NCBI GenBank assembly: GCA_949035555.1
Contig: CAROLD010000001.1
Location: 1-64,000 of the forward strand
Origin: an uncultured bacterium
Lineage (GTDB): Bacteria; Cyanobacteriota; Vampirovibrionia; Gastranaerophilales; Gastranaerophilaceae
Direction: 5' to 3'
DNA length: 64,000 bases
Part shown: positions 45,540-54,478 of the stretch, one piece after another
Layout of the letters: the number at the start of each line of letters is the position of its first letter
Numbering within the stretch: the stretch's first letter is position 1
Notes under the pieces: model-generated
The model's database searches: none
What the model was told of the DNA's origin: nothing
What the model saw: only the letters and a program-made list of their open reading frames with translations
Program-made: the position numbers and the translations under genes

Positions 45540-48353
45540 TTATTTAATCTTCTTTAACGATGACAAGAAGTTATTTTGAACAATATCCCCGTCTACTTTT
45601 GTTAAAAATATCTGGCAGTCTTTTTCATCAGCATCAATATCAGGAAGCTGAGAGATTTCTGCCGCATAATAATCGCTGTCGTTTCGGCTGCTTAGCGGAA
45701 TTCTATTCGCGAGACTGTTAAGGGATAAGTTTCTTAAAAATCCGTAAATACCTTTTTTATGATTAGAAAATTTTGTATAAATTCTAAGTGCAGCATCCTG
45801 ATTTTCTAAATTATATGTCCCCACAATAAACGAACTCAACTGCGGCGATGCTGATTTTATCAACATTGGCTGTATAACATTGTTTTTAAGTCTTAAATCA
45901 CCATCAATTTGCTCAAACTTACCTTCAGGAATTGAAACTAAATCAGTAATAACTGTCGGAGTTATCATTGTCAAAGGATTTCTAAACAATGATGCGACTT
46001 TCATTGTATATTCGACAAGCCCGATTTTCGGAATAAGTCCTTCGTACACTCGGAATTGAATTCTGCCATTCAGTTTTAAACTGTCATCAGTCTCCAATTC
46101 CATCAATCCGCTGGCTTTTCCGTTAATTTCATTTGGAAGATTTAACAACGAAGATGCAATTATATCTGAATTTACCTGGACTAAAGCCAGCCAGATAGAA
46201 TATTTATGATTTTTCAAATCACAATTTATTTTAGCCGATGATGTGCCATCCGCAATATCAAATTTATTCGATTCCAGTTTCAAAATGTTGTCTTTATCGA
46301 ATGTTAAATTAGCTGAAACATTTGCAAAATTGATATCTTTATAGAAACCTTTATCTGCTTTTAATATACATCTTTCTATTAACAGGTTTGCCAAATCAAA
46401 AGTTTGTTCATCCCCATCGTCATCTTCTGTCACAGTAGTTTCTGTTGAAGATGCAACGGTTTTTTGAATATCTGTTGACGGAGTGTCTGACGGAGTTTGA
46501 TTATTAAATATTCTCAAATATTTTTCGACATCTATACAATCAATAGCTAACTCTGCGTCTTTTACAATAATAGGAAACTTTATTTCATTAACAATTTTTG
46601 CAAAAGTATTATAAGTTGAGCGTCTGTATCTTCCTGTAGAATTAATAGTTATTAAACCGTTTTCAGCACTCATCTCGCCTTCTTTAATAAATAAACGCTG
46701 ACTTGGAACAGCAACTTTATCAATCTTCATTTTACCGTGTAAGACAGGATATTTGCCGGTATTTATAACCTTCATTCTGCCTGTAAATGTCCCGTTTTTG
46801 AAAAGTTTTTGCTTAGTTAGCATATTTATAAAACCACTCGGCATAGGTTTTGGAAGAATTAATTCAAAATCTTTCACAAAAGTTTTGTTATTATTAAAAT
46901 CAATATTACTGTTAAAACTCAACAAAGGAATTCTTGCATCTGCGCTCTTTTTATCCGGATCAGCTGCATAATAGTCTATTGATTTAATATTCAACAGCAT
47001 CTTATCAAAAGTCATTTTGGCAACAAGAACTCTGTTTGCAAGATCATTCATTGTTGACTCTTCGCCGTCAAATACAAAGCCGTTTCCTTTTTTAAATCTG
47101 TAAAGCCAGGTCAAATCAATTTTGTTATATTTTGATTTGAGCATAACCCTTGTATCGGCATAACCTTCCATACCCATATTTGTACCGAACATTTTTGACA
47201 TATAATTGCGTGCAAAATCATCGGTGACAATAGCATTACCCACCAAATCAGTGTCAACAGACTTGAAATAATCCTGAATAGTTCCTTCAAAATCCATTTT
47301 ATTGAAAGCTTTACCGTTATAATATCCGCCAAAATTTTTCAGAGTAATTTTGTTCCAATCAAAACGGACATCCCCTTTATTCAACAATACAGGCAAATCC
47401 ATAAACGGTATGAGTTTAAATGAAAGATTATTTAATTTAATTTTCCCGTCCAGATTTTTATTATCTGCTTTTATATCAAAATCAAATGTTCCTCCGATAT
47501 CTTTGAAATAAATAAGCATTTCTGCAAGATTATTTTCAACAATCTGAGAGTCCAGAAGTTCAATTACATAAGGTATTGAGAAGTTTTTTGAAACAAGTCG
47601 TGTATTAAAATTTGACTTAGCATCAACATTTGCATTAAGTGAAATTTTATACTTATTGACTAAAATTTCAGTATTATCAATCACAAGTTTTTCTTTATTC
47701 TTAATATAAACTTTTCCGTTATCGGAAGTTGTTATTCGAAGTTTATTTTTACCTTTAATAAAGTCAGCAATGACATTATAATTAACGTGTTTTTTAGAAA
47801 TATTATCATCAATTTTAATATCGCGTGCGTTAAGCTTTAAAGTTGTTGACTTATCAACAGAATAAACAATATCAGCTTTATTAATTTTTAAAACAGACTG
47901 TAAAATATTAACATTCCAATCACTTTTTTGCTGAGGCTTCGCTGGCTGCTTAAGTGCAGGCAGATCGATTATTCTGTTAACATCAGCATAAAAATAATCC
48001 AGTTCAGCTTTTTTCACAATAATATTTTTTTTCAAAATTTCAGCAAGTGAAAGTTTAAGCTCAAAATCTTCAACCTCCAAAATTTGTTTTTTATTACTTT
48101 TAACAACAAATTTGTCAACACTGAATTCTAAATCCGGAGATAAATCAGTTTTTAATACCGGATTTTTAACATCAATATCTACATAATAAGCCTTCTGTGC
48201 AATATTTTTAACATAATCCAAAACCTTATCATTTGATACACAATAAGGCAGAACTTTTAAATATATGACAAATGGTAATGACGCTAAAACAGCCAAAAAT
48301 ACCAGAGTAACTGTTATAAACTTTATAATTGATTTTGCTCTATCTGTTAACAT
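45540..48353 (-). CDS. AsmA-like envelope protein
   Basis: 937 residues. A single N-terminal membrane helix (TVTLVFLAVLASLPFVIYLKV) is followed by a long periplasmic, beta-rich repetitive region of the AsmA/YhdP/TamB type (VKKAELDYFYADVNR, later VKDAELAIDCIDVEKYL). A C-terminal AsmA-like module contains LVSIPEGKFEQIDGDLRLKN and SPQLSSFIVGTYNLENQ. Such proteins form grooves that carry lipids between membranes. A Ser/Thr/Asp linker is present near 625-650. No partner genes nearby. Family call fairly sure, role inferred. Confidence 0.8.
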   Translation of the reverse strand: MLTDRAKSIIKFITVTLVFLAVLASLPFVIYLKVLPYCVSNDKVLDYVKNIAQKAYYVDIDVKNPVLKTDLSPDLEFSVDKFVVKSNKKQILEVEDFELKLSLAEILKKNIIVKKAELDYFYADVNRIIDLPALKQPAKPQQKSDWNVNILQSVLKINKADIVYSVDKSTTLKLNARDIKIDDNISKKHVNYNVIADFIKGKNKLRITTSDNGKVYIKNKEKLVIDNTEILVNKYKISLNANVDAKSNFNTRLVSKNFSIPYVIELLDSQIVENNLAEMLIYFKDIGGTFDFDIKADNKNLDGKIKLNNLSFKLIPFMDLPVLLNKGDVRFDWNKITLKNFGGYYNGKAFNKMDFEGTIQDYFKSVDTDLVGNAIVTDDFARNYMSKMFGTNMGMEGYADTRVMLKSKYNKIDLTWLYRFKKGNGFVFDGEESTMNDLANRVLVAKMTFDKMLLNIKSIDYYAADPDKKSADARIPLLSFNSNIDFNNNKTFVKDFELILPKPMPSGFINMLTKQKLFKNGTFTGRMKVINTGKYPVLHGKMKIDKVAVPSQRLFIKEGEMSAENGLITINSTGRYRRSTYNTFAKIVNEIKFPIIVKDAELAIDCIDVEKYLRIFNNQTPSDTPSTDIQKTVASSTETTVTEDDDGDEQTFDLANLLIERCILKADKGFYKDINFANVSANLTFDKDNILKLESNKFDIADGTSSAKINCDLKNHKYSIWLALVQVNSDIIASSLLNLPNEINGKASGLMELETDDSLKLNGRIQFRVYEGLIPKIGLVEYTMKVASLFRNPLTMITPTVITDLVSIPEGKFEQIDGDLRLKNNVIQPMLIKSASPQLSSFIVGTYNLENQDAALRIYTKFSNHKKGIYGFLRNLSLNSLANRIPLSSRNDSDYYAAEISQLPDIDADEKDCQIFLTKVDGDIVQNNFLSSLKKIK

Positions 48354-48410
48354 AAACTTAAATTCCCTGTAAAAATTATACCATAAGAAATTTTATGATA
48401 TCATTTAATT

Positions 48411-49310
48411 ATGAAAAAATTTTTGGTTATAGCAAGCTTATTACTTATAACAGCAATTCCAACTTCCGCACAAACAGAATTGCCGCAGACTTCTGACTAT
48501 GTAACATTTACACAAGATTGTAAATGGGGTCTAAAACAAAAATCTGATGAACAGATAACAGTAGATGCAGTTTATAAAAAACTTATTCCTGTCGGAAATC
48601 ATTCTTGGATAGTTCAGAACAAGAAAAACAAATTCGGGCTGATTGATTCAAACGGTAATATACTTATCCCGATTAAATACAGAAACGCTGACCGAATTGT
48701 AAGCAAATTTGCAAAATTCGGCAATGATAACGATTACGGAATATATGATGAATACGGTAATACCATTGTTCAACCCGAATATTCGAAAATAGATATCCTT
48801 TTTGGAAAAATGTTTTTAACCTGCAAAAATTTCAAATACGGAATTGTAGGATATGATGGTAAAGTCATTTTAGAAAACGAATTTGATGATATTTACATGC
48901 CAAAACCAAACGTAATGTGCATCTCTTACAACGGAGAATGGTATGAGCTTGAACAGGTTAACGCGGAAACTCTTTCTTTGCCGGTTGATGCAAAACATAA
49001 TCTTGCAACAAAAGAGGATTTAAATCTTCATAATATTGTCGTTACAACAGGCGCTATATCCGGATATTCCGTAGTAACATTTTCAGATTATTTAATAAAA
49101 ATATTTTCATCTATCTCTCCGGCTCACGAAGATACTATTGATGAATTAATGCTTTCTAAAGGTGCTGATACAGTATCAATCTTGATGAAATTATCCTGGA
49201 TACCGAAATACCCTGTCGTATACGTAAAACATTACTATAGAAATGTCCGCAATCCGAACAATGGTCCATTATCCAATGTAAAAAAAGAATTAAAAAAACA
49301 AATTAAATAA
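48411..49310 (+). CDS. Exported WG-repeat protein
   Basis: 299 residues with signal peptide FLVIASLLLITAIPTSAQ. WG-type beta repeats: DCKWGLKQKS, NKFGLIDSNGNILIPIKY, NDYGIYDEYGNTIVQPEY and FKYGIVGYDGKVILENEF, each about 35 residues. The C-terminal 110 residues are helical and unassigned. Likely periplasmic or surface located; WG proteins have no single known role. Divergent from the AsmA-like gene, 57 bp apart. Confidence 0.8.
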   Translation: MKKFLVIASLLLITAIPTSAQTELPQTSDYVTFTQDCKWGLKQKSDEQITVDAVYKKLIPVGNHSWIVQNKKNKFGLIDSNGNILIPIKYRNADRIVSKFAKFGNDNDYGIYDEYGNTIVQPEYSKIDILFGKMFLTCKNFKYGIVGYDGKVILENEFDDIYMPKPNVMCISYNGEWYELEQVNAETLSLPVDAKHNLATKEDLNLHNIVVTTGAISGYSVVTFSDYLIKIFSSISPAHEDTIDELMLSKGADTVSILMKLSWIPKYPVVYVKHYYRNVRNPNNGPLSNVKKELKKQIK

Positions 49311-49311
49311 T

Positions 49312-49989
49312 CTAAGATGCTATTTGCGAAAGAAGTTTATCTACAAAATTAATTTCTTTTGTTCTATTAAATTGTACAAAAATTTCACGTGCAGCCTGCA
49401 ATCTGGTTAGTGCAGCATTAGGATTTCTACGCAGAATACCTTTTGCAATATCAACCTTTGTCATTGCCATTTTTAATGTATAAGTTTCCACAGGCTGAAT
49501 TTGTCTTGATACAGACTTAAACCTTACTTTTGATGACGGATAATCCTTAATAATTTTCTTTAACAATTTTTCTTCTTTTAAAAGAATTTCGGCATAGTGT
49601 TTTTTCATGCCTAAATCTCTATATAACATCTTTAAATCAACCAGACGAGCAAGAGCATGAACAAAATCTCCTTGAACTTCCGCAATTTCCAGTGCTCTAA
49701 TTGCAATTTTTTCTTTAAATTGCGGTTTTAACATAGGGAATTTTAAAAGATTACTGTAAATCATGCCGGCAAAATCCCGTTGATTATTTTTCGCTAAGCT
49801 ATCCGCAAGCTTTGATGCTTTATCACAAAACACATCCATAATACCTAGACGACAATATTGTTTTTGATACTGTTTCAACTGAGATACAACATAATTTTTA
49901 TCTTTATGTACGCCACCAACGGCTTCCTTACTAAAAGCATAAAATCTGTTATTTAAAATCGCCGGAGAGGCTTGGGATATTTTTATCAT
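49312..49989 (-). CDS. Hypothetical helical (TPR-like) protein
   Basis: 225 residues, all helical, with TPR-like pairs (FAGMIYSNLLKFPMLKPQFKEKIAIRALEIAEVQGDF cut at 66-102; AKGILRRNPNAALTRLQAAREIF near the end). No signal peptide or membrane helix. The N-terminus MIKISQASPAILNNRF resembles the short N-terminal tags of other hypotheticals here. Convergent with the WG gene, whose stop is 2 bp away. Family not recognised. Confidence 0.6.
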   Translation of the reverse strand: MIKISQASPAILNNRFYAFSKEAVGGVHKDKNYVVSQLKQYQKQYCRLGIMDVFCDKASKLADSLAKNNQRDFAGMIYSNLLKFPMLKPQFKEKIAIRALEIAEVQGDFVHALARLVDLKMLYRDLGMKKHYAEILLKEEKLLKKIIKDYPSSKVRFKSVSRQIQPVETYTLKMAMTKVDIAKGILRRNPNAALTRLQAAREIFVQFNRTKEINFVDKLLSQIAS

Positions 49990-50036
49990 ACACGGCTTAA
50001 AACAAGTGAAGATAAAAAATTGTCTAATTGTAAAGA

Positions 50037-52406
50037 TTAATGAAGACCTTTATCAGAAAACACATCAAAGAAATAATCATCAGTCGTCGAGAATAATCTG
50101 TCATCGTGTCCTATCAGTTTTAGTTCATATTTATAACCTGGTGTTTTGTTATTATGAACTATACGTTTTATTCCTGAAGCCCCCCGCTCTGCGGCAAAGG
50201 AACTCAATGCATCTTCAAAACCTCTTAAATATTCCATACAAGTCGGGTATTTATACTTTTCCATAATTTCTCTTTTGGCAAGGGAACCAATAGTAGCCGG
50301 AACTGCTTCTGAAGCATCGTTAGGTTTTAGCATAACAGTAGTATTTACCATCGAATAATGGTTTTCCAAAATATATTTTAAAAGAGCTTTTTCTGTATTA
50401 TCTTTCAAATCAAAAACATCTGCAAACCTTGAAACTCTTGTTTTTTCGTATTGTGTTAAATCATTATATTCGTCAAATTTACATAGATATTTGACAGCCT
50501 CGCCTTTATCCATTGCATTACGCGTCATAATGAGTTCAAGGACTTCTTTGTTTTTAACAAAATCAGAACTCATCGGATAATTATTTACAATTTCAGAATT
50601 AACAATATACCTGCCTGCTTTATCAATATCCAAAACTCCGCTTTCATTAGTATATAATGATACAGCTTTTTTAAATACCGGATTATCTGCATCATTTGTT
50701 TTATATAAATTGAATGTATCCCATCTTGTAATACTTGTTTCTAAACGTGATTTATCAACAAACTTACCTCCGTTTTCGGCAAGATTATTTTTAATAAGCT
50801 GTATAATAAATCGTGCATTTTCAACTGAAGTATCGGACAAATTTTTTGGACGATATTTGGAACAAGATAATGCCGTACCATTCATATTATTTGCATACAA
50901 AAAGTTTATTGCGTCATCAAATTCATTCTTTAATGTTGTCATTTCAAAAGCTTTTTGCTGTTCAATCTTTAGTCGTTCAAGAGCTTTCTTATGTTCAATT
51001 TCATTAAGTTTTTCAGTACCTCTTGGTCTTATATCTTCTTTTGCGATAAATTCCAGCGCTTCTTCTCCTGTTTTTACACCATCAAGAACAGAGTCCATCT
51101 CACGCAAAAACTTAATCATAGGTTCAATGTCGCCTTGCTCAAAATTGCAAGAATCAAAATCAATAATTCGATTTAAAATATTTTCATCATTGGCTAAGTC
51201 TGCATTCAGGTAAAAACCTAAACGCTGTCTTAAATTTTCAACATCAAAACTTCCATAATCACGTTGCGCCTTGTGTAATTTATCTCCGCTTGCTACCATT
51301 GAACGAACTTTTTCAGGCATCTTTTCAAACTTATATTCGGTACCGGTTAAAGATGAAAGCGGAATGGTTACATATCCATTCTGATATGTAATACCATTTA
51401 TTTTTTTACCATCCAAATAATGTTTTCTGACAGTTGATAAAACAAAATCATTAAAGTCGAGACACAACATATCAATATCTGTTTCGGTAACTTTTGGCTG
51501 GCTTTCCTTACGCATCTGTGAAACAATACCTAGCCCTTTATCATGCACATTGACAACATTATCCAAAATGGCATGATGTGCCGAATCTGCAAGCCGTTGA
51601 TACAATACATCACTTTCCACATTAAATTTATCAGCAAGTATATCTAAAATTTCTCTAAGCTTTTTATCAGAAAATAAAAAAATTTTCTCAGGAGATTCAT
51701 TACTGTCTGTCATCTTAAAAAATTCTTCATAAAAATCGCGGGTTAGAAAATTCGCAATTTTTTTAGAAATAACGTCTTCGGGACGTGGTGGGATTTTTAT
51801 TTTAGGATATCTTTCCTGTAATTCTCCTATACTAGAGATTTCTTGCAACGCTCCATAATGTGTTTTGTACACTTTTGCCAAATTAAAATCATTTGAAGCG
51901 AGGGCTGATTTAAACTTATTCAAAAGTTGAAAATCATATTTTTCATCTGCCGGATTTTTAATAGGTTCAGGTTTTTTGGGCTTTTGTTTCTCCAGCATCT
52001 TCCATTCTTTTAATAGCTGATTTTTCCTATTTATCATTTGTTGAGCTGAGAGCATTTTATCTTGAAGCAAATTGTCCAACTCTTTAAGGATTTCGGCTTG
52101 CCTGCGCAGTTTTGTTCGAATAAAGCCAAAAGCTTTACGCATTGCGGTTTCGATTAAATCGTCAAAGTCTCCCTCCTGAATTTGGGTTTCTAAAAGTTCA
52201 TTAATTTGACGCAAAAGCTTACTTTTTTCAGCATCAATATTAACAGTTTTCGGTTTTACATTATAAATCGCACAAAAAGGTATCTTTGAATAATCAACAT
52301 TATCATCATTAAATTCTTTTTGAGAAAGTTTTACATCATTATTAGAAATTTTTTTTGATTTTTGTAAATTATAAATATAATTCGGAGTAACGCTATTTAT
52401 TTTCAT
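50037..52406 (-). CDS. Large hypothetical helical protein
   Basis: 789 residues, predominantly helical and charged, with coiled-coil stretches around 60-160 (RRQAEILKELDNLLQDKM; KPKKPEPIKNP linker) and 455-500. No signal peptide, membrane helix or recognisable catalytic motif. The N-terminus MKINSVTPNYIYNLQKSKK is the style seen in lineage-specific proteins of this window. It starts 48 bp upstream of the 49312-49989 gene on the same strand. Function unknown; could be a secreted or structural protein. Confidence 0.6.
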   Translation of the reverse strand: MKINSVTPNYIYNLQKSKKISNNDVKLSQKEFNDDNVDYSKIPFCAIYNVKPKTVNIDAEKSKLLRQINELLETQIQEGDFDDLIETAMRKAFGFIRTKLRRQAEILKELDNLLQDKMLSAQQMINRKNQLLKEWKMLEKQKPKKPEPIKNPADEKYDFQLLNKFKSALASNDFNLAKVYKTHYGALQEISSIGELQERYPKIKIPPRPEDVISKKIANFLTRDFYEEFFKMTDSNESPEKIFLFSDKKLREILDILADKFNVESDVLYQRLADSAHHAILDNVVNVHDKGLGIVSQMRKESQPKVTETDIDMLCLDFNDFVLSTVRKHYLDGKKINGITYQNGYVTIPLSSLTGTEYKFEKMPEKVRSMVASGDKLHKAQRDYGSFDVENLRQRLGFYLNADLANDENILNRIIDFDSCNFEQGDIEPMIKFLREMDSVLDGVKTGEEALEFIAKEDIRPRGTEKLNEIEHKKALERLKIEQQKAFEMTTLKNEFDDAINFLYANNMNGTALSCSKYRPKNLSDTSVENARFIIQLIKNNLAENGGKFVDKSRLETSITRWDTFNLYKTNDADNPVFKKAVSLYTNESGVLDIDKAGRYIVNSEIVNNYPMSSDFVKNKEVLELIMTRNAMDKGEAVKYLCKFDEYNDLTQYEKTRVSRFADVFDLKDNTEKALLKYILENHYSMVNTTVMLKPNDASEAVPATIGSLAKREIMEKYKYPTCMEYLRGFEDALSSFAAERGASGIKRIVHNNKTPGYKYELKLIGHDDRLFSTTDDYFFDVFSDKGLH

Positions 52407-52561
52407 ATTAAGTCCTTAACAACAATCTTAAAAACTGTGAACAAAAAAATTTGTCTAACATGAATAAATTGTAACAAATAGTTAATAAATTAGCAATTTT
52501 GCCATATTACAGTCATTAATAGAGGTATCAAAAAGAGTAGTACAAAAAGTAGGAGGTCTTA

Positions 52562-52969
52562 ATGGCTATATCACCGGTATCAGGTAATTATTCAAATAAT
52601 GCAATTGCATTCAAAGCAAAAGAACCAAAATTAGTAGATGTAATTAAACATGAAAATTTTGAAGAACGCAAATACGAAACAGAAGCTTCAACAGGCAAAA
52701 AATGGGGTGTTGGTATAGCTTCCGGATTTATCACAGGATTAGGACAAGCTATTAACGGACAATGGGGCAAAGCCGCAGGATTTTTCTTTGGAACAATGGC
52801 GGCAGGTGCTGTTGCCGGTAAACTACTTGGCAAACTTGGCGCTGGGCTTGTAGGCATTGCTGGTTGTGCTTGGAGTATCGTAGATGCTGTTAAAAACGCT
52901 AAGTCAACTTCAACCAAAATCATTTCAAACAAAGATGCGGCTCCAGCAGAAGAAGCTCAAGCTGCTTAA
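52562..52969 (+). CDS. Small glycine-zipper membrane protein
   Basis: 135 residues preceded by a near-ideal SD (GTAGGAGGTC). N-terminal tag IAFKA at about 15-19, then a charged stretch, then a long Gly/Ala-rich hydrophobic region (about 50-105: GIASGFITGLGQAIN, AAGFFFGTMAAGAVAGKLLGKLGAGLVGIAG) like glycine-zipper or TM2-type proteins. Ala/Glu-rich tail. Strong RBS and its own strong terminator suggest high expression from a single-gene unit. Function unknown. Confidence 0.7.
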   Translation: MAISPVSGNYSNNAIAFKAKEPKLVDVIKHENFEERKYETEASTGKKWGVGIASGFITGLGQAINGQWGKAAGFFFGTMAAGAVAGKLLGKLGAGLVGIAGCAWSIVDAVKNAKSTSTKIISNKDAAPAEEAQAA

Positions 52970-52984
52970 AAAATTTATCTAATA

Positions 52985-53022
52985 AAAAAAGGCGGGATGA
53001 ATATATTCATCCCGCCTTTTTT
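52985..53022. terminator. Strong bidirectional terminator
   Basis: 19-bp perfect stem with no spare loop bases (52985-53003 with 53004-53022), GC-rich core and T tracts on both strands, between convergent genes. Confidence 0.9.
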
Positions 53023-53032
53023 ATATTCCTTT

Positions 53033-53629
53033 TTATTTTTGTCCGAAATATACAGCTTCTGCGTATTCTTTGCCTTTTTCCTTGAGTAATTGTTTATAAC
53101 AAGAGGATTCTCTAATAAAATCTTTTTCCTCTTCTGTAAATTTCATATCACCAAAAACACCGACCGTATGCTCAGGTATTTCTATTGGCTTTTTGGCAGG
53201 TTCAGTTTTAACAATTGGAGCTTTAACTTCTGAAACTTCGTTTGCTACGGATTGTTCAACTTTAGGCAAACTTCTTTCATAACGTTTTTGTTCTTTTACT
53301 TTCCGAGATAGTCTTTCGGGGCTTTTTCCTTTTTGTTTAAAAGTACTAGCCGATAAATTATCTCTTATAAATGCATCAATTTTACCTTTTGGAAGATTAT
53401 CTCCATCAAAAACCTGATAAACTTTGTACCCAATCTTTTTCAATTTAGCAACAAAAGATGCATCTTCTTTATCAGGAACAGAAATTCTTGCATGTCCGAG
53501 TTTACTTCGTCCAATCAAACCATTTGGATAAGATTCAATAAGTTCTTTGAGTTTTGCCTTTTTAGCGGCATTTACTCCGGCTTGCGAGATAGGGATTCTG
53601 TATGTTGATGTAAAACTAATTTCAGTCAT
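53033..53629 (-). CDS. Hypothetical protein with N-terminal ISFTS tag
   Basis: 198 residues. N-terminal ISFTSTYRIPISQAGV matches the hydrophobic-x-Phe-Thr-Ser/Ala pattern of several neighbours. An alpha/beta core at about 25-90 (LKELIESYPNG, HARISVPDKEDASFVAKLKKIGYKVYQVF) is followed by a basic linker and a helical C-terminus. No signal peptide. Function unknown; probably lineage-specific. Confidence 0.6.
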   Translation of the reverse strand: MTEISFTSTYRIPISQAGVNAAKKAKLKELIESYPNGLIGRSKLGHARISVPDKEDASFVAKLKKIGYKVYQVFDGDNLPKGKIDAFIRDNLSASTFKQKGKSPERLSRKVKEQKRYERSLPKVEQSVANEVSEVKAPIVKTEPAKKPIEIPEHTVGVFGDMKFTEEEKDFIRESSCYKQLLKEKGKEYAEAVYFGQK

Positions 53630-53684
53630 AATTTACTCCTTTTTAGGAATAAAACTTGTAAATATAAATTTTGCTAGTCAGCAA

Positions 53685-53709
53685 AAAAGACTCCAGAAAG
53701 GAGTCTTTT
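53685..53709 (-). terminator. Terminator of tRNA-Gln
   Basis: 10-bp stem AAAAGACTCC/GGAGTCTTTT with 5-nt loop immediately after the tRNA 3' end, T tract on the minus strand. Confidence 0.8.
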
Positions 53710-53712
53710 AAT

Positions 53713-53788
53713 TGGCTGGGGCGGAAGGATTCGAACCTCCGGGATGGCTGGACCAAAACCAGCTGCCTTACCACTTGGCGACGCCCCA
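53713..53788 (-). tRNA. tRNA-Gln (anticodon TTG)
   Basis: 76-nt cloverleaf starting with the tRNA-Gln-typical T at position 1; acceptor TGGGGCG/CGCCCCA, anticodon stem GCTGG/CCAGC with loop TTTTGGT, T arm GGAGG-TTCGAAT-CCTTC (with wobble), encoded CCA at 53713-53715. Reads CAA. Confidence 0.95.
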
Positions 53789-53842
53789 ATATTGTGCTGT
53801 CACAATTCTTATTCTACTCACTGAAAAATCATTGTCAATAAT

Positions 53843-54442
53843 TTATTTTATCTCTTTGAAAAATTCGTTTGATATAAGTTGAGAATATTTGCTCTTTTCA
53901 TTTGCAGAAACAAGAATTTTGTCATTTCCTTTTTCATCTTTAACAACAGAAATTATTCCTGAAATTTCACCAATAGGTAATTTTTTAATTCTTGCTGTAA
54001 ATCTTACATACGGAATTTCTTTTCCAAAAGACTTCATTGTACCTTTTTCTATTACTTTAAAATCTTCTACTGCGGCTGATTGATATTTAATTTTATTTAT
54101 TGCTGAGCGAATTTTTTCTTCTGCATCCGGAGATTTTATATCCTCAGCAGTTAAAACCTGTTTTTTACCGGAATCTACAACAACCATTTTTTGCCCAGAA
54201 GCTTTGTGTTCAGCCAACACTGCATTATAACCAAGAACCCCTGCGGCTTTTTCTATTTCAAATTCTTTATTAATTTTCGAAAAGTCTCCAACCTTTTGAG
54301 CGCGCTCTAATACAACATCCTTTGAAGGATTTACATAATTTATGAACTGCTGTTTTATCCAGTTTTGTCCGCCAAGCGCCATAAATCCGACTATTGCAAC
54401 TGTAAAAAACACTGCACGTGTTACATTTTTTAAACAACCCAT
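53843..54442 (-). CDS. Hypothetical membrane-anchored protein
   Basis: 199 residues. One N-terminal membrane helix (AVFFTVAIVGFMALGG), then a periplasmic alpha/beta domain with KMVVVDSGKKQVLTAEDI and FGKEIPYVRFTARIKKLPIGEISGIISVV. No catalytic motif seen. Divergent from mutS, only 36 bp between the ATGs, so the promoters must overlap the coding starts. Function unknown. Confidence 0.6.
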   Translation of the reverse strand: MGCLKNVTRAVFFTVAIVGFMALGGQNWIKQQFINYVNPSKDVVLERAQKVGDFSKINKEFEIEKAAGVLGYNAVLAEHKASGQKMVVVDSGKKQVLTAEDIKSPDAEEKIRSAINKIKYQSAAVEDFKVIEKGTMKSFGKEIPYVRFTARIKKLPIGEISGIISVVKDEKGNDKILVSANEKSKYSQLISNEFFKEIK

Positions 54443-54478
54443 GTTGAAATCCTTTCGTTTTTATATGAATATTATAAT